Origin: Synergistaceae bacterium
GTDB taxonomy: Bacteria; Synergistota; Synergistia; Synergistales; Aminobacteriaceae
DNA: 6,612 bases
NCBI GenBank assembly: GCA_031270755.1
Contig: JAISWV010000391.1
Location: 1-6,612, forward strand
Reading direction: 5' to 3'
The notes under the pieces are model-generated. The model made no database searches. It had not been told where the DNA came from and saw only the letters and a program-made list of their open reading frames with translations. Shown in pieces: positions 1 to 6,389 of this stretch (positions are counted from its first letter, which is position 1; each line of letters opens with the position of its first letter). The position numbers and the translations under genes are program-made.

Positions 1-538
1 CCTTGCAGCCCATAAAGAGATGTTCCGCCACCTTTTTCGCGTAGAGTTCACCGGTTTTGCCCGCACCGATGATCAGGACAGGCGTCCTCAGGAGATTTGC
101 CGCGACGGCCACCCTGCGGAAAAAGTAACGCCCCAGCAGGCAGGTCGGAACGAAGAGCGCGATGCTGGTGAACACCAGCAGGCGTGACAGCGGCAGCCTC
201 AGCGCGAAAAGGTACACCACGATCAGCAGCAGCATCGTCAAGGACGATTTCAGGACCTCGCGCATTTCATCCCAGAACATCCAAGATTTGAACTGATATA
301 GGGAGTTGAAGGAAAAACAGATCAAAAGTACACCGCAAAAGAAAATCTCTCTCTCCATCCAGAGATTGAAAGTCCTCAGGCCCCAGAAATGCACCACAAA
401 GCTGAGGCTGATCCAATAAATCGCCACATCCAAAACAGCCTGTCCCGCCATCAGGCTCAGGCGCCGGACGATATCGAAAGAGGTGTAAAATGAAATCGGA
501 GTTGCCGAAATATCGTGTACAGCTTGTTGGCTTTTCAT
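1..538 (-). CDS. Polyprenyl-phosphate sugar phosphotransferase (WbaP/WcaJ type), N-terminal part, cut by window edge
   Basis: This reading frame starts at ATG 538-536 and stays open for 179 codons to the left edge, so the C-terminal part is missing. Visible are about four membrane segments (residues about 32-53, 65-82, 100-117 and 119-137) and then a Rossmann-like start, TPVLIIGAGKTGELYAKKV (152-170), with a GxGxxG motif. An N-terminal helical bundle followed by such a CoA_binding_3-like domain is the known front half of polyprenyl glycosylphosphotransferases, which move a sugar-1-phosphate from a nucleotide sugar to undecaprenyl phosphate at the inner membrane. The segment SLYQFKSWMFWDEMREV (79-95) fits the conserved loop after the second helix. 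The catalytic domain lies outside the window, so the sugar cannot be guessed. The start overlaps the stop of the upstream gene (ATGA) and has AAGGTG 10 nt upstream. An NDP-sugar epimerase with a similar N-terminus is less likely but not excluded. Confidence 0.88.
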   Translation of the reverse strand, partial: MKSQQAVHDISATPISFYTSFDIVRRLSLMAGQAVLDVAIYWISLSFVVHFWGLRTFNLWMEREIFFCGVLLICFSFNSLYQFKSWMFWDEMREVLKSSLTMLLLIVVYLFALRLPLSRLLVFTSIALFVPTCLLGRYFFRRVAVAANLLRTPVLIIGAGKTGELYAKKVAEHLFMGCK

Positions 539-894
539 GGCTGTTCGTCACCTTTTGTCGAAATTTTTGTTTCTTTGCCCTCGGGCTCGGATAAAGGTCT
601 TTTCATAGCGACAAAAAACACGTTGGGGTCAAACGTCGTCCTCACGGCAAATATATTGACCATCTCCCAGCCTTCGCGTCCCTCTCGATCGAGGGCCTTC
701 CCGATCTCCTTCATTTTCGCCGCCGACTTTCCCTCATTTTGCAGCGCCGTCAGGGAGCCTAACGGAACGAGCTTGTACTCGTAGCGCGTTATTTTCCCTT
801 CTGCTTCCTCCGGACCAGCGGTGCCCGCAACGAGGGGAAAAATGAGAAAGACGAGGAGAAAGAAAAACACCGGAAGAGTTTTTTGCAATTTCAT
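535..894 (-). CDS. Small secreted DUF4177-like protein, unknown function
   Basis: The gene encodes 119 residues. Residues 1-24 form a signal peptide (two Lys, a long Phe/Leu-rich core, then PLVAG); there is no lipobox Cys, so the product is probably soluble in the periplasm. The body has the pattern of the small DUF4177 family: a first strand with YEYKLVPL (38-45), a helix ending in LDREGREGWEMVNIF (68-82), and a last strand FFVAMKRPL (93-101). The EGWE core and the final KRP are the key family residues. The C-terminal tail (102-119) is charged and probably disordered. DUF4177 has no established biochemical role. The ATG overlaps the stop of the SLBB gene by ATGA, and its own stop overlaps the ATG of the sugar transferase by ATGA, so it is translated with both. 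This suggests an accessory role in polysaccharide assembly or export, which is an inference from context only. A GGGGTGA stretch ahead of the ATG may act as ribosome binding site. Confidence 0.85.
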   Translation of the reverse strand: MKLQKTLPVFFFLLVFLIFPLVAGTAGPEEAEGKITRYEYKLVPLGSLTALQNEGKSAAKMKEIGKALDREGREGWEMVNIFAVRTTFDPNVFFVAMKRPLSEPEGKETKISTKGDEQP

Positions 895-3116
895 TTAATA
901 ATCACCCCAACCGCCACCGCCACTTTGTAAATGATGTCCACGGCGTCTTTAAAAGCCTCGAAAGACTGACGATTCGAGTACTTCACCGGCGCGACGATGG
1001 TGTCGCCGGGCTCCACGACGGCAGAAAACCCCTTGGCAGCTGCCCATTTCTTCTTCGACAGCATGTTGGAGCCACGGGTGAGGCGGACAACCGTGCCGTC
1101 GCTCTTCAGAAGGTACAGCATCCGCTTGTGGGCGGAGCGCAGGTAACCCCCCGCGGCGTTGACGTAATCGTCGATCCCCATGCGCGAATTGTAGACATGA
1201 GACGAGGCGGCATAGACGGCCCCCATCACTTCGATGGTCGAGGGGATTTGGGGAACGCGAAGCGCGTCGCCATCCTCCAATTCGACATCCCAGGGCGTCC
1301 CGGAAAGGGCCTCGGGCACATCCAACTTGACGATGACCCGTCCCAGCACATCCACGCTCCGAAGGTTTTCTATCAATTGACGGCGGCGTTTGCTTTCTTC
1401 GGCGTAGGCCCCCTGAGAAGCGGGAGTTGCCGCAAGCTCCCTTTCGGCTTCGAGCATGTCCCTTTCCATCTGGTCGGCCACGCGATTGAGCTCTTTACGT
1501 TGCTCCGCCGCTACCCGGCGGCGCGTAAAAACCGCCCCTTTCACGCTGGCCCGGGAGGTGAACCCCCCGCAGCGCCGCAAAAGATCCGCCAACCTCTCCC
1601 CCTTCACCATGGCATAAGTCCCGGGGTGCGAAACTTCGCCAATCACTCGGACCATCCTCTGGCCTTCCCACTCCGGGATGACACGCACCAACAGATAATC
1701 GTCAAGCTCTAGGACGAGGTCGTTCTCCAGTTCTCCTCTCAGGGCCGCCAACAGGTCGATTTCGAAGCGCCGCGTCACTGGGCCGCCGAGAGTGGGGGTG
1801 ATACGCGTCAGCTCCGCCCGGTTCGAGGCCGTCGCCAGCAAACCGCCCGCCTGGGCGATGAGCTCGCTTATCCGGGTGACGCCGGGGATGACTCCGTAGG
1901 TCCCCGGGCGAGCCACAGGCCCGCCGATCCTAACGATAGTCGGAATGTCCACCACGGGGAAGAGGCGCAGAACGTCGCCATCCGATAGAAGAGTAGCCGC
2001 CAGCCCCTCGACGCTGCCCTCGAAGACGGTACGGTAATACTGATCCTGAATCCTGTAATATTGGATACGCCCCTTGAAAGTCTGGGCGGAAATACCGCCG
2101 GCCAAGTAGAGCAGGTCTTGGACGCGGGTTTTGCCTTTCAGCTCGTAGACACCGGGACGCCGGATCTCCCCCGCAAGCCCCACCAACGGGCCCACCGGCG
2201 GAACAAAAATGACGTCTTCCGGCAAGAGGCGAACGTCTTTCGTCTTATCGCCCCTCAGCAGAAGGTCGTACATGTCGAATACCACGATGGTCTTGCCCCC
2301 GCGCTTCAGTTCCACGCGCCGCAGAGAGCCGGAGTCGGAGGGGCCTCCCGAGACCAGGAGAGCGTTGACGAGAGTGGAGAAAGACGAAACGGTATAAGCT
2401 CCGGGCTGGCGGACGTCGCCCGTCACGTAGACGGTGACGGAGCGCAGTTTGCCCATGGAAACGTTTATTTGGTAATCGGTGAAATACCGGTCGAAAGCGC
2501 CCCGCAGGATTCTTTTGGCTTCTTCCAGGGAATACCCCGCCAGACGAACCGAGCCGATATGGGGAACGTTTGCCAAACCGTCGCGGGTGACCGTCACGTT
2601 GAAGCTCTCTTCCACCATACCCCATAGAGTGATGACGAGCTCGTCGTCCGGCCCCAAAAGATAACCCGCCGTCACCGGCACCGACTCCAGCGGCGCGTAA
2701 GTCGAGGGGGGCCGGCGGAAAAAGGACATCCCATAACGGGGAAGACGCCGAAGCAGCGTCCCAACGGGATTGCTCCGTAAAGTAGCCGCAGTATCCAGCG
2801 TTTGGGTGTCGAGCATTTGATCGAAATACTGATTGACGGCTTCTCCCTCGGCTTCAGCGGACTCTGCTCCACCGACTCCGGCCGCGGGCGACAACACCCC
2901 GCTTTCAGGGGTCGGAGCGGCGGCTTCAATAGCCGGCGCGGGAGAGACAGCGGGTGCGGAAACCGCGGCAGACGCGCTTGGAGCGCCCGAAGGCGCAACC
3001 GCAGCTGCTGAAGAAACAGCCGGCAACGACAGAAGAATCAGAAAGCCGCATAAAAGCGCCGCGGATATTTTTTGTAATTTTTGTAAGAGACGATTCACAA
3101 GCACAGACACAAACAA
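891..3116 (-). CDS. Polysaccharide export protein with Poly_export and five SLBB-type modules (Wza-related)
   Basis: From TTG 3116 the product has 741 residues. A signal peptide (about 1-38, core ISAALLCGFLILLSLPAV) is followed by an Ala/Pro/Ser-rich linker (38-92). The Poly_export domain begins at GYLLGPDDELVITLWG (151-166) and ends near 228. Four SLBB modules carry a G-x-x-x-x-PG-x-Y turn (near 232, 314, 397 and 491), each followed by a GG helix cap. A fifth module (near 630-660) keeps the GG but lacks the PG. A charged helix of coiled-coil type (about 538-590) separates modules four and five. The C-terminus (717-741) is amphipathic to hydrophobic. Wza-class proteins carry capsular or exopolysaccharide through the periplasm and outer membrane. 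Wza itself is a lipoprotein of about 380 residues; this protein is about twice as long and shows no lipobox. No ATG is usable: a TAA lies two codons before TTG 3131, and TTG 3116 has GGAG at 8 nt, so I chose it over TTG 3131 and GTG 3110. Its stop overlaps the next start. Confidence 0.93.
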   Translation of the reverse strand: MFVSVLVNRLLQKLQKISAALLCGFLILLSLPAVSSAAAVAPSGAPSASAAVSAPAVSPAPAIEAAAPTPESGVLSPAAGVGGAESAEAEGEAVNQYFDQMLDTQTLDTAATLRSNPVGTLLRRLPRYGMSFFRRPPSTYAPLESVPVTAGYLLGPDDELVITLWGMVEESFNVTVTRDGLANVPHIGSVRLAGYSLEEAKRILRGAFDRYFTDYQINVSMGKLRSVTVYVTGDVRQPGAYTVSSFSTLVNALLVSGGPSDSGSLRRVELKRGGKTIVVFDMYDLLLRGDKTKDVRLLPEDVIFVPPVGPLVGLAGEIRRPGVYELKGKTRVQDLLYLAGGISAQTFKGRIQYYRIQDQYYRTVFEGSVEGLAATLLSDGDVLRLFPVVDIPTIVRIGGPVARPGTYGVIPGVTRISELIAQAGGLLATASNRAELTRITPTLGGPVTRRFEIDLLAALRGELENDLVLELDDYLLVRVIPEWEGQRMVRVIGEVSHPGTYAMVKGERLADLLRRCGGFTSRASVKGAVFTRRRVAAEQRKELNRVADQMERDMLEAERELAATPASQGAYAEESKRRRQLIENLRSVDVLGRVIVKLDVPEALSGTPWDVELEDGDALRVPQIPSTIEVMGAVYAASSHVYNSRMGIDDYVNAAGGYLRSAHKRMLYLLKSDGTVVRLTRGSNMLSKKKWAAAKGFSAVVEPGDTIVAPVKYSNRQSFEAFKDAVDIIYKVAVAVGVIIK

Positions 3117-3124
3117 ATTTCCAG

Positions 3125-3128
3125 CTCC
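3125..3128 (-). promoter_or_regulatory. Ribosome binding site deciding the SLBB gene start
   Basis: The minus strand reads GGAG here, 8 nt before TTG 3116. The upstream candidate TTG 3131 lacks a good Shine-Dalgarno match, and GTG 3110 would be 14 nt away. This supports a non-ATG start at 3116 and removes five residues from the longest frame. Confidence 0.5.
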
Positions 3129-3181
3129 CAACTTTTACTGACAAACATTCAAGCGGCTTCCCCGGCCCCCAAAGACCCCCT

Positions 3182-3230
3182 GTTCAAACCAAAGGCTCGC
3201 TTTCCAAACATGCCATACCAAGGTTTGAAC
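3182..3230 (-). repeat. 9-bp inverted repeat, possible mRNA hairpin
   Basis: GTTCAAACC at 3182-3190 is the exact reverse complement of GGTTTGAAC at 3222-3230. The pairing can extend by one wobble pair and one C-G pair outward. The loop of 31 nt is Trp-codon and CCAA/TTGG rich. No T-run follows on the minus strand, so it does not look like a terminator. It may be an mRNA structure or a protein binding dyad. Confidence 0.45.
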
Positions 3231-3309
3231 GGTCATCTTTTACCGAGCAACAAAACATCAGTACCCCGTCAAGGGCAGGTTCTATTTTTTCATCAACGCC
3301 GCTTCTTTG

Positions 3310-5502
3310 CTATTTCACGAAAAAATCTACCAAACTTTGCTGCCCGATTTTTTCGGCAGGGCCGGCCGGTTCGGAAGACTCGAAAGCGCAGTACTCCCAC
3401 AAAAGCTTTTCCACGTTCTTCTTGAGTTCAATGGGCCTCAGCTGCGACAAAATGCGCTCGGGCGACCATCGGCTTCCCGGTTCCCGCCCCGCGTCGAGCC
3501 GCCAAGTAGAAAGCAGGGAAACGTCCTGCTCCCAAATATGAGCGCTCGGCTTCCCCAGCCAGCTTCCAAACCACCGCTCGGCCGGGAGTTCCAGACGAAC
3601 GCCCACGTTCGTAAAGTCTTTGCCGGGGGTGAGGTTGTCGGTTCGCGATATCCAGAAACCCACGGCGGCTGCGTCCCAACGGCGGGTCGCCGATAGCTTC
3701 GCGCCCGCGTCCGTGTCCGCAAAACGCCCGTAGTCCACCTGCAAGTCCAGCCCGATCTCGGGAAAGTTGTACCCTCCCTGCAGCCACGCTGCCGAACGCC
3801 ACGGGCTGTCGTCCAGGTCGGTGTATCCTCCGCCTCCGATAAAGATCTGACCTTCGGCCAGGCCGGCGAAAGACTGAGGATCCCGGTCACGTACCAGGCT
3901 CAATCGCGCGCCTCCCCACCAACGGCCATCTTTCGTGTAAGTCCTTCCCCACAGGTTGAGCCCGAACCAGTTTTCATCCAGCCAGCCAACCTCGCCCATC
4001 GCCCAGAATCCTGTCTTATTGTCCGCCAAATTTGCTAAATTTGCCAAATATCCGATTACCGCTTGCTGAAGACGGATATCATCAGTCATATCCGGCTCCC
4101 ACCAGATATCGACGTCGTTGTAAAAGGGAACCCGAACATCGGCAAACGCGCCCCATCCCTTGAGCCGGGAAAATCGAGAGGATCGGTTTTCGTAAATGAA
4201 ATCCACGCTCCAGCGATTTTGATAATCGTCGTCCAGTGTCTGATCGATGCGCGGCTCGTAGACAACCATCGCCCGGAGGTCGTGTTTCGCACGGTTTTGC
4301 AGGTCACTGCGATAAAAAAGCCATTTTTCCGATTTTTCTCCGGAATTTTCTTCGGAAAAATTTTTGTCTGCCTTGTCTGCCCACGTAAACCGCGCCTCTT
4401 GCAAGGGATCTTTTGCCTTCATATCCCGTGCGCGGATTTCAAAAAGGACCGTTCCCGGAAATTCTGCGCGTACGACCGGCACGCCACGCAAACGCGGAAT
4501 CAGGAAAACGGAATCGAGATGCGGAGAGAGCGAAGCCAGCACGACCAACACCCGTACCATGGCCTCCGCCTGAGAGGAATGACCGTAGTTTTCGTAGGCC
4601 ACGAAAATCTTCCCCTGGGAGATGCCCAGCTCCACATCCCTAACCCGAACGTACCGCGAAAGCGCGTCCAATATGTCCCCGCCCAGCTTTTCCGGATCGA
4701 CATCCCTCCACTGGGCGACACGCGCCGTCCCAGGAGCATCGTACCTCCCCCGCGTCCCCAGACCCAGAAACGAATCTCCCTGCAGGTCAAAACGCTGAGA
4801 GAGGGAAACAACGAACTCTTCGCCCCGCTGCCAGCTTACGGCGCCCTCCATACCCCACGGGGCTTTCACCACGGCCCCCAGATTGTACTTCGCCTCCGCG
4901 GCGTCTGGATGGGGTTTGTGCGCGCCCGCGTGATCCTGCGAGTAATCCAGAGGGCTGTACTCCGCTTTCAGGGTCAGCCACTCGGCCGCGTTCCAAGAAA
5001 CTCCACCGAAGACGCCATTCAGCCTGTCGGTACCGTAGCCCGCCGACAATGCCCACCTGTCGAAATGCCACGTCGCGACGCCGTACCAGGCTTTCATCAG
5101 TTCCGTCCCCATCACGTCGGTGACGCCAAAAGCCACCGAAGGGACGTACCATTTGGGCGACCGGTAAAGCATCGCCTTGAGGTCGATGGCCTTGTCCATG
5201 TAACGCCGGCCCTGGCCTTCCACGTTGATTGCGTTGACCTCGGTCACATGAACGTTGTCGAAGGTTGTCAGGCGGGTGTTGATCTCCAGCCACGGCAGCC
5301 ACGCCAGATCCACGTAATAAAAGGTATAGGGCGAAGCGTAAGCGTACCCGAACCGGCCTGTGCCGTCGCCGGGCATCTCCGCCGTGGGGTACTCCCACAA
5401 GCCCGTAAACCCTGGATTCGCTGCCGTCTCAGCCGCAACGACCTGTGTCCAGCAAAGGAGAATCAACACCCCCGAAATCCAGTACCTGTGCAACCCGTTC
5501 AC
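3310..5502 (-). CDS. yjbH: YjbH-family outer-membrane beta-barrel protein for exopolysaccharide export
   Basis: The gene encodes 730 residues from GTG 5502. Residues 1-23 form a signal peptide (ISGVLILLCW core, then VVAA). The mature protein begins with NPGFTGLWEYPTAEMPGDG (29-47), YASPYTFYYVDLAWLPWLEI (55-74) and TRLTTF (76-81), the signature of the YjbH/GfcD family. Alternating aromatic beta strands fill about 50-240; a mixed alpha/beta segment (about 270-355, including YVRVRDVELGISQGKIFVAYEN) follows; and a second strand-rich, Trp/Tyr-rich part covers about 430-670. This two-barrel plan with a middle domain fits the family, and the length is close to E. coli YjbH (about 700). Family members sit in the outer membrane and are encoded with Wza-like and other EPS genes. 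A hydrophilic tail (about 671-730) follows the last strand, which is unusual for a barrel. The preceding gene ends 39 nt upstream in the same frame. The ribosome binding site is weak (CAGG close to GTG); TTG 5493 is an alternative start. Confidence 0.92.
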   Translation of the reverse strand: MNGLHRYWISGVLILLCWTQVVAAETAANPGFTGLWEYPTAEMPGDGTGRFGYAYASPYTFYYVDLAWLPWLEINTRLTTFDNVHVTEVNAINVEGQGRRYMDKAIDLKAMLYRSPKWYVPSVAFGVTDVMGTELMKAWYGVATWHFDRWALSAGYGTDRLNGVFGGVSWNAAEWLTLKAEYSPLDYSQDHAGAHKPHPDAAEAKYNLGAVVKAPWGMEGAVSWQRGEEFVVSLSQRFDLQGDSFLGLGTRGRYDAPGTARVAQWRDVDPEKLGGDILDALSRYVRVRDVELGISQGKIFVAYENYGHSSQAEAMVRVLVVLASLSPHLDSVFLIPRLRGVPVVRAEFPGTVLFEIRARDMKAKDPLQEARFTWADKADKNFSEENSGEKSEKWLFYRSDLQNRAKHDLRAMVVYEPRIDQTLDDDYQNRWSVDFIYENRSSRFSRLKGWGAFADVRVPFYNDVDIWWEPDMTDDIRLQQAVIGYLANLANLADNKTGFWAMGEVGWLDENWFGLNLWGRTYTKDGRWWGGARLSLVRDRDPQSFAGLAEGQIFIGGGGYTDLDDSPWRSAAWLQGGYNFPEIGLDLQVDYGRFADTDAGAKLSATRRWDAAAVGFWISRTDNLTPGKDFTNVGVRLELPAERWFGSWLGKPSAHIWEQDVSLLSTWRLDAGREPGSRWSPERILSQLRPIELKKNVEKLLWEYCAFESSEPAGPAEKIGQQSLVDFFVK
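4021..4047 (-). repeat. 9-nt tandem repeat inside the YjbH-like gene (LAN-LAN-LAD)
   Basis: Three consecutive 9-nt units (TTGGCAAAT, TTAGCAAAT, TTGGCGGAC) encode residues 486-494. The first two differ at one base and the third has diverged. The pattern suggests an in-frame slippage duplication in a barrel strand or loop. Confidence 0.6.
4364..4381 (-). repeat. Exact 9-nt tandem duplication in the YjbH-like gene (ADK-ADK)
   Basis: The plus strand shows TTGTCTGCC twice without a gap, giving residues 375-380 as ADKADK. It begins an A+T-rich, Lys/Glu/Asn/Ser-rich stretch (to about residue 393) that is compositionally unlike the rest of the gene and probably forms a flexible linker before the second barrel half. 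Confidence 0.65.
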
Positions 5503-5541
5503 AGCCTGTTTAGCGTCGTGTCTTGCCGCAAACTTCGCGGT

Positions 5542-6303
5542 TTATGCGCCGCGTTTTTTGAAAAGAAACCAACCAACCGCCGAAAGCAGCAGAACTCCGC
5601 CGGAGAACCCAGCGTCGCAACCACCGCCGCCACCGTCGCCAGCGGGTTTTTCAAGCTCGCCGTCTTTGACTATAGCCGTGGGGGCTACCTCAATTTGCCC
5701 TGAAGCTGGGTTGGTGTCCTCAGGATCATTATCGGTAACGGAAAAAACAGGATACACTTCCTTACCGGCTTCGAGTTTCGTCACGGGATCTCCGTTTGCA
5801 TCTACAAACGTGAAAGTTTTCTCTCCCGCTTTTGCCTTCAAGGCAGACGACGTTACGGGTTGAGAAGGGGTATACGTAAACTCTGTAAAACCTACCTTAT
5901 CCGCATGCCATAAAACAAAAATAATCGCGGTGGAGGCAAATTCCGCGTCCGAGGATGCTTGAAGCCCCGCGAGCAGGTTCGTCGTGTTTACCTGAAAAGC
6001 GATTTTCGCGGTTCCGCCGCTCGTAACTGTCGCTAGGATGGTCGGGAACACCACCACCTTGGACGTCGCGCCAAAATTCATTCCTACCTGCGCTTTCTGC
6101 TCCGACGTGATAGAAGATTGTGGAGAGCCGATTCCAATCTGTGCTACCCCTCCTATCGCATCCAGCACTGCCTGCGGAGGCTCCGCTACGGTTACTGGCG
6201 CCACGATAACTTGCCCGCCTCCATGCCCTACGGGTGCCGCGTAAGCGACACTACTCCACGCCAAAAAAACCGCCACAGCAAAAACCAACGCTACTTTCTT
6301 CAT
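5542..6303 (-). CDS. Secreted protein with Synergist-CTERM-like C-terminal sorting signal
   Basis: The frame is open from 6399, but ATG 6303 is the start: it follows AAAGGAAGG at 8 nt and begins an excellent signal peptide (MKKVALVFAVAVFLAW, cut near VAYAA, 18-23). The product has 253 residues. The body (24-220) is rich in Val, Thr, Ala and Ser and looks like secreted beta-sandwich material; I recognise no catalytic motif. Segment 168-194 (VDANGDP, then VTDNDPEDTN) is acidic and might bind calcium. The C-terminus has five Gly and a Cys (224-229), then DAG, a hydrophobic helix (232-248) and KKRGA. This arrangement matches the Synergist-CTERM sorting domain, a tripartite tag confined to Synergistota; Cys-containing tags of this type are thought to be processed by intramembrane proteases. 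The gene is first in the operon, 39 nt before the YjbH-like gene, so a role at the cell surface in EPS export or attachment is inferred. A MYXO-CTERM or JDVT-CTERM relative is the main alternative. Confidence 0.88.
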   Translation of the reverse strand: MKKVALVFAVAVFLAWSSVAYAAPVGHGGGQVIVAPVTVAEPPQAVLDAIGGVAQIGIGSPQSSITSEQKAQVGMNFGATSKVVVFPTILATVTSGGTAKIAFQVNTTNLLAGLQASSDAEFASTAIIFVLWHADKVGFTEFTYTPSQPVTSSALKAKAGEKTFTFVDANGDPVTKLEAGKEVYPVFSVTDNDPEDTNPASGQIEVAPTAIVKDGELEKPAGDGGGGGCDAGFSGGVLLLSAVGWFLFKKRGA

Positions 6304-6311
6304 AACTTCAG

Positions 6312-6320
6312 CCTTCCTTT
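6312..6320 (-). promoter_or_regulatory. Strong ribosome binding site for the CTERM gene
   Basis: The minus strand reads AAAGGAAGG, ending 8 nt before ATG 6303. It decides the start against ATG 6345 and ATG 6399, which lack comparable sites and would put charged residues in front of the signal peptide. Confidence 0.8.
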
Positions 6321-6348
6321 CTGAATTGAGCTCTTGATTGAGCATCTG

Positions 6349-6377
6349 AGCCCGTATAAAATCGGGCTTTTCTTTTA
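6349..6377 (+). terminator. Terminator-like hairpin with T-rich tail on the plus strand
   Basis: AGCCCG (6349-6354) and CGGGCT (6363-6368) form a perfect 6-bp stem with an 8-nt A/T loop, followed on the plus strand by TTTCTTTT. In that direction it has intrinsic terminator form, yet no plus-strand gene leads into it. On the minus strand it lies in the presumed leader of the operon, without a T-run, where it may be an mRNA hairpin instead. The 3' arm (GGGCTC) can also pair with GAGCTC further down the leader. Confidence 0.4.
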
Positions 6378-6389
6378 CGCCCCGCCATA

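Larger units (their letters stand above)
3117..3309 (-). other. Spacer between YjbH-like and SLBB genes, possible regulatory leader
   Basis: This is the only long gap in an otherwise tight operon. On the minus strand it holds, in order, a 9-bp inverted repeat with a 31-nt loop, three G-runs (G5, G5, G4 at 3180-3160) and the SLBB ribosome binding site. A 33-codon frame (ATG 3236 to TAA 3135, in the SLBB frame) covers most of it and contains three Trp codons in its first half, but no convincing ribosome binding site. I recognise no riboswitch family, no clear promoter and no intrinsic terminator in it. Confidence 0.5.

Noticed and set aside
267..551. A 94-codon minus-strand frame
   Set aside because: It lies in another frame of the sugar transferase, whose own frame runs off the left edge and shows clear membrane helices and a GAGKTG motif.
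1128..1712. A 194-codon open frame on the plus strand, and similar ones at 2061-2627 and 2954-3541
   Set aside because: All are antisense to the SLBB gene or run across the spacer. Their translations show low-complexity G+C-driven sequence and no recognisable domain.
3117..3309. A cyclic di-GMP riboswitch in the spacer
   Set aside because: EPS genes are often under c-di-GMP control, but I could not find the conserved class I core or a class II-like layout in this stretch.
3338..3360. A hairpin with A/T loop near the end of the YjbH-like gene, possible terminator
   Set aside because: The stem CTGCC/GGCAG has a bulged base, lies inside the coding region, and no T-run follows directly on the minus strand; a T6 run comes only about 15 nt later.
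4063..5703. A 546-codon open frame on the plus strand
   Set aside because: It lies antisense to the YjbH-like gene and the end of the CTERM gene. Its translation is rich in Arg, His and Pro without any domain, signal or ribosome site, while the opposite strand encodes a clear family protein.
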